Positions 1 through 6,175 of a stretch of 6,255 nucleotides of DNA are shown piece after piece (the first letter of the stretch is position 1; every line of letters begins with the position of its first letter). This stretch comes from Candidatus Harrisonbacteria bacterium RIFCSPLOWO2_02_FULL_45_10c (GTDB taxonomy: Bacteria > Patescibacteriota > Minisyncoccia > UBA6257 > 02-FULL-45-10c), in contig MHJM01000014.1 in NCBI GenBank assembly GCA_001818705.1, positions 6,567-12,821 on the forward strand, read 5' to 3'. The notes under the pieces were generated by a model. That model saw nothing but the letters and a program-made list of their open reading frames with translations. It was not told the DNA's origin and made no database searches. A program made the translations under genes and the position numbers.

Positions 1-933
1 GACTCTTTCATCATTGCTCTCGCTTTCGGTAAATGCGTTGCTATTAAAACTGGGAACATTTACCAGCGCCAGCACCTCGCCATTTCTCGGATCCAGCGCG
101 ATGCCGACACCTACCTCTCTTCCTAAATTAGTCAGAGCTTGCTTCAGCGAGATATAAAAATATTCCTGAAGGCCAGCGTCAATAGTGGTATAAAGATTCC
201 TTCCATCTTCCGGAGCTTGCAATAGTTTTTCTTCAAGAATATTGCCAAGCGCATCGCGGTACATTAAACGCAGCCCATCTTTGCCAGCCAGCGCGTCATT
301 ATAATATTTTTCCAAACCGGTTTTTCCTTCCAGATCTTTAAATTGTAAAAATCCGGTATAACCGAGAACATGCGCAAAAGCCGGTCCCTTAAGATATTCC
401 CGGCGATAATCATCGTGAATTTCCAATGCCGGAATTCCTGATTCCATTATTTTTCCAGCCTGTTCTTTGGAAATATTCCTGGCCAGGGTCACTAAGGCAC
501 TTTTTTCCAGATCGGCTTTTTCTACTAATTTTAAAAGTTCCGATTTCTCCACTTTTAAAATAAGGCTTTCGTTTTCTAAAATCGGGTCCAAATCGATTTT
601 TTCTCTCTTAATCAGGCCAACATTAATAACTGCCCGATAGGACGATTCATTGCGCACGAGTATTTCTCCAAAACGATCATAAATAAATCCGCGGGCGGCC
701 GGAATCGTCAGCGGCTGCGTCATATTCATTTCCGCGCGCGCCTTGTAAAAATCTCCTTTCTGAACGGCTAGAAAAAAAATCCGCCCGCCGACGATTCCGC
801 CCAGCGCTAACGCCGCAATGCCAAGAAACAGAAACACCCGCTGGGATAAAGGAAATTCCAGCATTTCCAATTCTTCCGATCGTTCCTGCAAAATCGAATG
901 TTCAAAATCCAATTCTTTTTTAAATTTTCGCAT
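1..933 (-). CDS. mrdA: Class B penicillin-binding protein, PBP2/MrdA type (N-terminal part, cut by window edge)
   Basis: The frame is open from the ATG at 933 to the window edge (311 codons, no stop), so the C-terminal part is missing. Residues 1-31 are a charged cytoplasmic tail and about 32-57 form one membrane anchor. The PBP dimerisation/pedestal region follows, with RGFIYDRFGEIL at 81-92 and GLEKYYNDAL at 206-215. The start of the transpeptidase domain is seen at about 275-298 (GIALDPRNGEVLALVN). The catalytic SxxK, SxN and KTG motifs would lie beyond the edge. The family cross-links peptidoglycan outside the membrane; PBP2 acts in lateral wall growth with RodA and MreB. The assignment to PBP2 rather than a division PBP3/FtsI rests mainly on its place 37 nt after mreB. 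The start is fixed by a UGA seven to ten codons upstream in the same frame with no other start between. No clear Shine-Dalgarno sequence precedes it, so it may be translated by reinitiation after mreB. Confidence 0.88.
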   Translation of the reverse strand, partial: MRKFKKELDFEHSILQERSEELEMLEFPLSQRVFLFLGIAALALGGIVGGRIFFLAVQKGDFYKARAEMNMTQPLTIPAARGFIYDRFGEILVRNESSYRAVINVGLIKREKIDLDPILENESLILKVEKSELLKLVEKADLEKSALVTLARNISKEQAGKIMESGIPALEIHDDYRREYLKGPAFAHVLGYTGFLQFKDLEGKTGLEKYYNDALAGKDGLRLMYRDALGNILEEKLLQAPEDGRNLYTTIDAGLQEYFYISLKQALTNLGREVGVGIALDPRNGEVLALVNVPSFNSNAFTESESNDERV

Positions 934-970
934 ATCAATAAGCCAGCAACCGATAACTAAATGTCAGCTG

Positions 971-2008
971 CTATATTTTGATATCCCTTGGCCGAAGCGG
1001 ATTATTTACCACTTGGTAATACTTATCGAATTGCTCAACCGCAATACCGGTACCCCGGGCCACCGCCGTAAGCGGATCATCAATCATTTTCACCGGCACC
1101 AGCAGCTCTCTTTCAAATAATTTATCCAAGCCCCGCAAAAGGCTTCCCCCGCCGCACATATGAATTCCGTTCTTAAGGATATCGCCCACCAATTCCGGCG
1201 GAGTTGTCTCAATCACCTCCCGAATGGATTCCGTAACTAACTTCAGAGACCGCGCCATTGCTACCCGGACGCTGGGTTCTTTAAGCACCACTTCTTTTGG
1301 CAGGCCGGTGGCCATATCCCGGCCGCGGATCGCCAGCTCCATTTTTTGGTCAATGGGCACGGCGCTTCCTAATACTACCTTCAGTTCTTCTGATGTTGGT
1401 TCGCCAATTGCCAACTTGAACTCATCCCGGACAAAACGGATGATATCTTCATTCAGCCGGTCGCCGGCAACTTTTAAGCTTTTGGAAGTAACGATGCCGC
1501 CCATGGAGATAATCGCGATTTCTGTCGTGCCGCCACCGATATCCACTACCATACTGGCCGTCGGTTCGCTGATTGGCAGACGGGCGCCCAGCGCCGCCGC
1601 CAGCGGTTCCTCAATAACGTAAGCTTTACTGACCCCGGCGCCGATAACCGCATCCTCAACCGATTTCCGCTCTACTTCCGTCAAATTGCTGGGCACGCCG
1701 ATAACCGCCCGATGATAATGGAAAAAACTGTTAACCGCCCTGATTTTCTTGAAGAAATACTTAAGCATTTCCTGAGTCATTTCAAAATCGGAAATGACGC
1801 CGTTAATCAGCGGCCGGATAATCGTAATATGCGCCGGCGTGCGGCCAACCATTTTTTTTGCCTCTTCGCCGATAGCCAGTATCGCGCCGGTTTTATTATT
1901 AACCGCCGCGATGGAGGGTTCGTTAATGACAATTCCCCGGCCGCTGACATAGACCAGCGAATTCGCCGTACCCAGATCCACTCCGATATGTTTAGAAAAA
2001 TAATTCAT
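971..2008 (-). CDS. mreB: Rod-shape-determining protein MreB, actin-like ATPase
   Basis: MreB polymerises on the inner face of the membrane and guides the elongation machinery for the cell wall. From the ATG at 2008 the protein has 345 residues, normal for the family. Actin-fold nucleotide motifs are all present: phosphate-1 loop DLGTAN at 11-16, EEPLAAALG at 133-141, phosphate-2 loop DIGGGTTEIA at 156-165, and the adenosine motif GIHMCGGGSLLRGLD at 281-295. GVPSNLTEVERK at 104-115 is also typical. The frame extends upstream to a TTG at 2041, which would overlap proS and add 11 residues. I prefer the ATG at 2008 because the family normally begins just before the IGVDLGTAN strand and because it lies 10 nt after the proS stop. 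There is no clear Shine-Dalgarno sequence, so coupling to proS is likely. The PBP2 gene follows 37 nt downstream; mreC and mreD are not between them. Confidence 0.97.
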   Translation of the reverse strand: MNYFSKHIGVDLGTANSLVYVSGRGIVINEPSIAAVNNKTGAILAIGEEAKKMVGRTPAHITIIRPLINGVISDFEMTQEMLKYFFKKIRAVNSFFHYHRAVIGVPSNLTEVERKSVEDAVIGAGVSKAYVIEEPLAAALGARLPISEPTASMVVDIGGGTTEIAIISMGGIVTSKSLKVAGDRLNEDIIRFVRDEFKLAIGEPTSEELKVVLGSAVPIDQKMELAIRGRDMATGLPKEVVLKEPSVRVAMARSLKLVTESIREVIETTPPELVGDILKNGIHMCGGGSLLRGLDKLFERELLVPVKMIDDPLTAVARGTGIAVEQFDKYYQVVNNPLRPRDIKI

Positions 2009-2018
2009 GTATAAAAAT

Positions 2019-3266
2019 TTATTTCCCGTCCAGTACCGCAATTACCTGTTTTTCCGAAAGAAGTTTTGATTGGGAACTGGCGCGATTTTTTATTTCGATC
2101 TTTTTAACTGCAACGGTTTTTTCGCTTATTACCAGTCGCCAAGGCATTCCCAAAAGATCCGCATCTTTCAATTTTTCTCCAGGCGCCGCGGCACGCTCGT
2201 CGTATAATACCTCGTCGCTTCCGAATCGTCCAGATAACAATTTATAGAGTCGGTCGCTTTCTTTTTTTGTTTTAGGAGAATCGCCCAAGCTCATCAGATG
2301 GATCCGGCAAGGCGCCACGGCTTCCGGCCAGATAATGCCGGCTGAGTCGTTGTACTCCTCAACAATCGTACCCATGACCCTGGTCGGCCCGATGCCATAA
2401 GAGCCCATGACAATTAAATGTTTTTTTCCGCTGGAATCCGCGTACGAAAGATTAAATGCTTCTGAAAACCGGGTGCCAAGCTTGAAAACATTGCCCACCT
2501 CAATCGCCCTTCCGGAAACAACCTTGCCGTCGCATCCCTTATGCCGGTTAACGTCGTAAATTTCCTGATTTTGGGAAAAATCGCATTTCTGGCAGTAATA
2601 AATAGAGTCTTCACCGGCCGGATTCAATACCTGGAACTCATGGGTATATTCCTTAGTGAAGGCGCCGCCGCCAGCCTCGGTGGCCAATGCCCGCAAACCA
2701 AGGCGCTTAAAAATTTTTTTATAAGCTCCGATAACCTGATTATAATAACGGTTCAAATCTTCCGTATCGGTGTGAAAGCTGTAAAGGTCCTTCATTAAAA
2801 ACTCCCGGCCGCGCAATAGGCCTCCCTGCGCCCGTGCTTCCGCGCGAAACTTGGTCTGGATTTGATACACCGCTTTCGGCAAATCTTTGTACGACTGCAG
2901 AAAATTAACGGCAATCGCGGCAATCACTTCTTCGTGCGTCCAGCCCAGGCCATATTCCAATTCGCCTTGCTTCTTGGAAGCTCCGGTTTTATAAACTACA
3001 TCGGTATCCCACCGCTTGGACTGCTCCCAATATCGCCGCTGAACCAATGTTGGCATTAAAAGTTCCTCGCCGCCAATCGCATTCATCTCCTCGCGGATAA
3101 TATGGTTAATTTTATCCAGCACCCGCAAGCCAAGCGGCAATAATGAATAAACGCCAGCGGAAGATTTATTTATAAAACCGCCCTTAATCAATAACTGGGC
3201 GTTCTTAGTCTCCTCGCCTTCCGGAAGATTTTTGGTTGTTTTCGAAAATAGTTTGGACTGAAGCAT
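2019..3266 (-). CDS. proS: Prolyl-tRNA synthetase, short form lacking the INS editing domain
   Basis: This cytoplasmic class II enzyme charges tRNA-Pro with proline using ATP. With the ATG at 3266 it has 415 residues, against about 570 for the common bacterial form. Visible parts: N-terminal region with NAQLLIKGGFINK (22-34), motif 1 region around 45-72, TxE loop in GWTHEE (108-113), motif 2 with FRAEARAQGGLLRGREF (140-156), motif 3 with GSYGIGPTR (288-296, Arg296), and an HGTP anticodon-binding domain from about 318, with DADLLGMP at 368-375. Only about 130 residues separate motifs 2 and 3, too few for the roughly 180-residue INS domain, so Ala-tRNA-Pro hydrolysis in cis is not expected. The insert instead carries CQKC (225-228) and HKGC (242-245). 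A TTG at 3272 would add two residues; the ATG matches how relatives begin (xQSxLFxKT). It probably heads the proS-mreB-PBP2 operon. Confidence 0.96.
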   Translation of the reverse strand: MLQSKLFSKTTKNLPEGEETKNAQLLIKGGFINKSSAGVYSLLPLGLRVLDKINHIIREEMNAIGGEELLMPTLVQRRYWEQSKRWDTDVVYKTGASKKQGELEYGLGWTHEEVIAAIAVNFLQSYKDLPKAVYQIQTKFRAEARAQGGLLRGREFLMKDLYSFHTDTEDLNRYYNQVIGAYKKIFKRLGLRALATEAGGGAFTKEYTHEFQVLNPAGEDSIYYCQKCDFSQNQEIYDVNRHKGCDGKVVSGRAIEVGNVFKLGTRFSEAFNLSYADSSGKKHLIVMGSYGIGPTRVMGTIVEEYNDSAGIIWPEAVAPCRIHLMSLGDSPKTKKESDRLYKLLSGRFGSDEVLYDERAAAPGEKLKDADLLGMPWRLVISEKTVAVKKIEIKNRASSQSKLLSEKQVIAVLDGK

Positions 3267-3310
3267 GCGCAATATAATAGACGATATAAACAGATAATAT
3301 CACAATTTTT
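3267..3310 (-). promoter_or_regulatory. Possible proS promoter, -10-like boxes very close to the start codon
   Basis: Seen: the AT-rich stretch between the rseP terminator and proS holds two TATTAT boxes (5 of 6 matches to TATAAT) on the minus strand at 3274-3279 and 3294-3299. A TTGTGA lies at 3300-3305, but its spacing to the nearer-to-gene box is 20 nt, longer than the optimal 17. If the 3274-3279 box is used, transcription would begin at or within a base or two of the ATG at 3266, giving a leaderless message; the other box would give a leader of about 20 nt without a Shine-Dalgarno sequence. AT-rich DNA produces such boxes by chance, so this is tentative. Confidence 0.3.
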
Positions 3311-3313
3311 TAC

Positions 3314-3351
3314 AAATAAAAAACTCCGCAAGGCTTAGTTAAAAACTAAGC
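3314..3351 (-). terminator. Imperfect terminator region after rseP
   Basis: Downstream of the rseP stop the minus strand carries a perfect 8-bp inverted repeat, GCTTAGTT-TTT-AACTAAGC (3333-3351). Nine bases later comes a run of six T, then A and three T (3314-3323). The gap between stem and T run is longer than in a standard rho-independent terminator. A second, weaker bulged hairpin (AACT/AGTT plus CC/GG around a TTGC loop, 3322-3340) abuts the T run directly but shares its left arm with the first stem. I read this as a terminator of uncertain strength between rseP and the proS operon. Confidence 0.5.
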
Positions 3352-3358
3352 AACCAGG

Positions 3359-4405
3359 TTACAAAAGCGCCACGATATCCTTAACTGTCACCGCTCCGAT
3401 TAAAATAAGCAGTATGAAAAAACTGACGCCATTGATTACCATTTCCGTATGCATATTTATCGGCTTGCCCCGCAGCTTTTCCAGCATTAAAAACAACAAC
3501 CGGCCGCCATCCAGAGCTGGGATTGGGAAAACATTGAAAACCGCCAAATTAAGCGAAATTAGCGCTAAAAGCTGAAGAAATTGGACGAAGCCAGCCCGAG
3601 CCGTGCCAATCGCCACGCTGACAATTCCGACCGGACCGACAAAGCGGTCCAGAATGCTGATATCGGTAAAAACACCGACGACCAGCTGAACAATTCCGGC
3701 AAAGATTGCTTTGGTAATTTGCAAAGACAATTTGAATCCTTCCAGAAAACTGCGGAAAAAATTTTGTTTCGGCAATCCAATTTCATCCAGAAATACCCCG
3801 ATATTCCCCTCGCCTTCCGGAACCGCCACCCGGGGAACAAATTTAACCGGAAAAGTTTCACCGCCGCGCTTAACCGCAATCCTGACTTCAGCGCCTTTGC
3901 TAACTTCTAAAAATTCCACGAATTCCGGGACGGTTTTAAACTCAATAAATTGATCGCCTTGCCGTATTCCGGCGATATCGGCAATGCCGCCTGCCTGCAC
4001 TCCGGACACCAAAATAGACTGGGGAATGCCGATGGCAAACACCGACGAAAGCAGCAGCCAGCCGAGCGCAAAATTCATAATTACGCCGGCAACCACAATA
4101 ACCGCTCTTTTTGCGACCGGTTGATTAGAAAAACTTCTTTCAATCTGTTCGGGACTAGCTGTTTCTTCCGGCCGTTCGCCGAAAATCCGGACAAAACCGC
4201 CGAAAGGAAGCCAATTCAGGCTATAGACAGTTTCTCCGATTTTTTTCCCAAAAATTCGGGGCGGCAAGCCAAAACCAAACTCTTCCACAAAAAGCCCTAG
4301 CCATTTGGCAACTAGGAAATGTCCGAGCTCGTGAATAATGATAAGGGCGGAAAGCCCGACAGCTATCGCGATAATTATTAAAAATAAAGACATTATGCAC
4401 TTCAT
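3359..4405 (-). CDS. rseP: Site-2-type intramembrane zinc metalloprotease, RseP family (protease B)
   Basis: M50 proteases cut transmembrane segments inside the membrane; RseP relatives process anti-sigma factors and cleaved signal peptides. The protein has 348 residues. Seen: first membrane segment about 6-24 running into the zinc site HELGH (25-29); the membrane-associated loop with FGGFV (68-72); second membrane segment about 101-126 with conserved Asn111; one PDZ domain at about 130-192; GPVGI at 257-261; third core segment about 273-295 carrying NVFPIPALDGG (291-301), whose Asp299 is the third zinc ligand; and a last hydrophobic segment about 323-341. All catalytic residues are intact. 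A single PDZ is normal outside proteobacteria, where RseP has two. Starts at 4405 and 4393 are both possible: a TATAAT overlaps the first ATG, so a transcript from it would use the second (Met5). The substrate is unknown. Its paralogue lies directly upstream, behind a terminator, and proS is downstream. Confidence 0.93.
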   Translation of the reverse strand: MKCIMSLFLIIIAIAVGLSALIIIHELGHFLVAKWLGLFVEEFGFGLPPRIFGKKIGETVYSLNWLPFGGFVRIFGERPEETASPEQIERSFSNQPVAKRAVIVVAGVIMNFALGWLLLSSVFAIGIPQSILVSGVQAGGIADIAGIRQGDQFIEFKTVPEFVEFLEVSKGAEVRIAVKRGGETFPVKFVPRVAVPEGEGNIGVFLDEIGLPKQNFFRSFLEGFKLSLQITKAIFAGIVQLVVGVFTDISILDRFVGPVGIVSVAIGTARAGFVQFLQLLALISLNLAVFNVFPIPALDGGRLLFLMLEKLRGKPINMHTEMVINGVSFFILLILIGAVTVKDIVALL

Positions 4406-4409
4406 TATA
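4404..4409 (-). promoter_or_regulatory. Perfect -10 box (TATAAT) overlapping the first ATG of rseP
   Basis: The minus strand reads TATAATG, so the consensus -10 hexamer shares bases with the ATG at 4405. A start site 6-8 nt downstream would fall near 4396-4398, three to five bases before the second in-frame ATG at 4393, giving an almost leaderless message. It follows the terminator T run at once, as expected for a fresh transcription start. No good -35 is seen at 17-nt spacing (TCGCTT) and there is no extended -10 TGn, so the call is moderate at best. Confidence 0.4.
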
Positions 4410-4413
4410 AATT

Positions 4414-4436
4414 AAAAACCCCGCCGAAGCGAGGTT
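4414..4436 (-). terminator. Rho-independent terminator between the two M50 proteases
   Basis: Eight bases after the stop codon of protease A, the minus strand forms an 8-bp stem, AACCTCGC and GCGGGGTT with one G-U pair, closed by a TTCG tetraloop and followed by further T (five T in a row at 4414-4418, two of them in the stem). The stable tetraloop, GC-rich core and T run are the standard signs. It separates transcription of protease A from protease B, fully or partly. Confidence 0.85.
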
Positions 4437-4444
4437 GTATGATT

Positions 4445-5524
4445 TTATTTAAAGAACAGGCGCAAGAGATCGTTGCGCAATCCCAGAAGCAATAAAAATG
4501 CCAAAAAGAGAATGCCGGAAAGCTGCCAAATTCTTAGAAATCCGATGCTGGGTTTTCTTCGAGTCACCACTTCATATAACGCGGGGTAAATTTGTCCGCC
4601 ATCAAGAAGCGGAATAGGAAGGATATTGAAGAAGAAAAGATTCATGCTGATCATAATCATGATATCCAGAAGTTCTACCCATCCCCGGCGCGCTGCCTTT
4701 ACGATAACTTCGCCGATCATAATCGGGCCGCCGACTGTTTCTTCAGACCGCATCTGGCCGGAAAAAAGTTTTAGGAACCAGTCGTAAAATATATCCAGAA
4801 CGGCTATCGTAAACTTAAAGCCATACCTGATTGACTGAAAAAAACCTTGCCTGACTTCTTCTGTAAGAAAAGCAACGCCGATCAGATTGCTCCGGACACC
4901 CGGAGAAATCTCACGAACTTCCGGAGTTACCATAAACTCTTTAAACACCGCATTTCGGACTATGCCAATCCATACCGGCGCGCCATGAATCGCCTGAAGA
5001 TTGCTAATAAATAATTCTGGCGATGAAAACTTGGCGCCATTTAATGAGACAATGCGGTCGCCAGGCTGAATCCCGACCTGAGCCGCAGGGCTATTCGGGA
5101 TTACTTCTTTAACAACTAACGTCGGTTTTGGAATGCCGACAAAAAAGAAAAGTCCAATTGCTAGCGCCATACTCAAAAAAAGATTTGAGAAAGGTCCGGC
5201 AAGATATACCAAGCATCGCTTCCAGGCGGAAGCTGATTCAATGCACTGTTCCGGCTTATACTTAGGAGTTCCAAGTTCCGGATCAGCGCCTTTGCCGGGA
5301 TCATTTTTTGCCTCAACCGAATACGGTTCGACAAATCCGCCAAGCCAGATAAGCGCAATGCGATATTCCGTTTCCCCAATCCGAAAAGAAAACAGTTTTG
5401 GCCCGAATCCGAATGAAAATCTGGCAACACTGACGCCGAATAATTTGCACATCAGTAAATGCGCAAATTCATGAAATCCGATTAATATCCCTAAAACAAA
5501 CGCAATCGCCGCAAACTCAAGCAT
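4445..5524 (-). CDS. Site-2-type M50 membrane metalloprotease with PDZ domain (protease A)
   Basis: This 359-residue protein is a second member of the same intramembrane protease family. Seen: first membrane segment about 3-17 followed by zinc site HEFAH (18-22); loop with LGGFV (61-65); second membrane segment about 107-129 with AGPFSN (109-114); one PDZ domain about 134-200 containing GIQPGDRI (151-158); GGPIMI (265-270); core segment about 283-305 with NILPIPLLDGG (300-310), Asp308 being the third zinc ligand; and a final hydrophobic segment about 333-349. It should be active. Between HExxH and GGFV it aligns with protease B without gaps (both offsets 47 residues), which supports tandem duplication, but it has a longer polar loop (about 70-100) and three cysteines at 26, 94 and 104. 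The ATG at 5524 has the best ribosome site in the window. Substrate and division of labour with protease B are unknown; I give no symbol because orthology to RseP is less clear. Confidence 0.9.
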   Translation of the reverse strand: MLEFAAIAFVLGILIGFHEFAHLLMCKLFGVSVARFSFGFGPKLFSFRIGETEYRIALIWLGGFVEPYSVEAKNDPGKGADPELGTPKYKPEQCIESASAWKRCLVYLAGPFSNLFLSMALAIGLFFFVGIPKPTLVVKEVIPNSPAAQVGIQPGDRIVSLNGAKFSSPELFISNLQAIHGAPVWIGIVRNAVFKEFMVTPEVREISPGVRSNLIGVAFLTEEVRQGFFQSIRYGFKFTIAVLDIFYDWFLKLFSGQMRSEETVGGPIMIGEVIVKAARRGWVELLDIMIMISMNLFFFNILPIPLLDGGQIYPALYEVVTRRKPSIGFLRIWQLSGILFLAFLLLLGLRNDLLRLFFK

Positions 5525-5530
5525 CCTCTT

Positions 5531-5535
5531 CTCCT
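5531..5535 (-). promoter_or_regulatory. Strong Shine-Dalgarno site for protease A
   Basis: AGGAG lies six bases before the ATG at 5524, the ideal distance, and fixes that start. It is the only clear Shine-Dalgarno sequence in the window; proS, mreB, the PBP2 gene and rseP lack one, and frr has only AAGG. Confidence 0.8.
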
Positions 5536-5623
5536 ATGGCAATGTTCTGAAAAGAATCTTAACCGAAAACAAAATAAAAAGAAAGTCCTCAAAAGAACTG
5601 GTGGAATTAATAAAAAAATTCAA

Positions 5624-6169
5624 TTATTCAAAAATCTCCGCGATTTTCTTGGCTAATAATGCCTCAATATCCTGATTAGCTTTATCAGTAAGTTTTTGCG
5701 CCTCGTTCCGCTGCTTGAAAGCGGCGTCTTCCGAAAGCTTTTTTTCCTCCTCCATTTTTTTAGTCAGTTTATTGGCTTCATCGCGGGCGCTCCGGACTTT
5801 AATGCGCGCCTCTTCGGCTATTTTGCGGACTACTTTTTCCAATTCCTTTTTCCGTTCTTCCGTCAATTGCGGAAGGTTCAGCCGGATGGTCATTCCGTCT
5901 ACATTGGCTGGAAGTTTTAAATTAGAAGTTTCCACGGCTTTAGCGACTGCATTTACGACGTTCTTATCCCAGACCGTAATGTCAATTTCCCGGGGCGGCA
6001 CTACGGAAATAGACCCTAACTGCTTAATTGGCGTTGGCTGGCCGTAATAATCCACCCGGATATCCTCCACCATTTTCGGAGAAGGCCGGTTAGTCCGCAA
6101 TGACTGCAGCTCTTCTTTCAGCCCCTCCACAAATATCCGCAGCGCCGCCTCAAAATTTTTAGGGTCCAT
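5624..6169 (-). CDS. frr: Ribosome recycling factor
   Basis: RRF works with EF-G in the cytoplasm to split the post-termination ribosome. The 181-residue length is close to the usual 185. The sequence covers the whole family: helical N-terminus with LRTNRPSP (24-31, usual form RTGRASP), the beta domain beginning IRVDYYGQPTPIKQLGSISV with the following PREIDI and WDKN, then IRLNLPQLTEERKKEL and a long charged C-terminal helix rich in Lys, Glu and Ala with RSARDEANK. Helix arms around a small beta domain give the L shape of RRF. The ATG at 6169 is preceded by AAGG four bases upstream, a modest ribosome site, and by the stop of a partial reading frame six bases upstream. Protease A follows after 99 nt. 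In many bacteria pyrH precedes frr; the visible upstream frame is not pyrH. Confidence 0.97.
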   Translation of the reverse strand: MDPKNFEAALRIFVEGLKEELQSLRTNRPSPKMVEDIRVDYYGQPTPIKQLGSISVVPPREIDITVWDKNVVNAVAKAVETSNLKLPANVDGMTIRLNLPQLTEERKKELEKVVRKIAEEARIKVRSARDEANKLTKKMEEEKKLSEDAAFKQRNEAQKLTDKANQDIEALLAKKIAEIFE

Positions 6170-6175
6170 AATACC

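Noticed and set aside
818..1120. 100-codon plus-strand open frame across the mreB-PBP2 junction
   Set aside because: It overlaps both genes in antisense, has no ribosome site, and its basic Ser/Asn-rich product resembles no family I know.
1224..1622. 132-codon plus-strand open frame inside mreB
   Set aside because: It is antisense to strongly conserved MreB codons, has no family resemblance and is explained by the codon pattern of the real gene.
2009..2041. TTG start for mreB at 2041, overlapping the end of proS
   Set aside because: The extra 11 residues do not resemble MreB N-termini, and the ATG at 2008 gives the normal family start and length.
3581..3910. 109-codon plus-strand open frame, with others overlapping it, inside rseP
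   Set aside because: Shadow of the conserved protease gene; low-complexity composition and no recognisable domain.
5133..5474. 113-codon plus-strand open frame opposite protease A
   Set aside because: Shadow frame opposite conserved protease motifs, including the PDZ and HExxH regions.
5583..5599. Weak hairpin (AGTTC/GGACT, six-base loop) followed by T-rich sequence between frr and protease A
   Set aside because: Only five pairs including one G-U, with little GC; too weak to call a terminator, and protease A shows no convincing promoter of its own in the gap.
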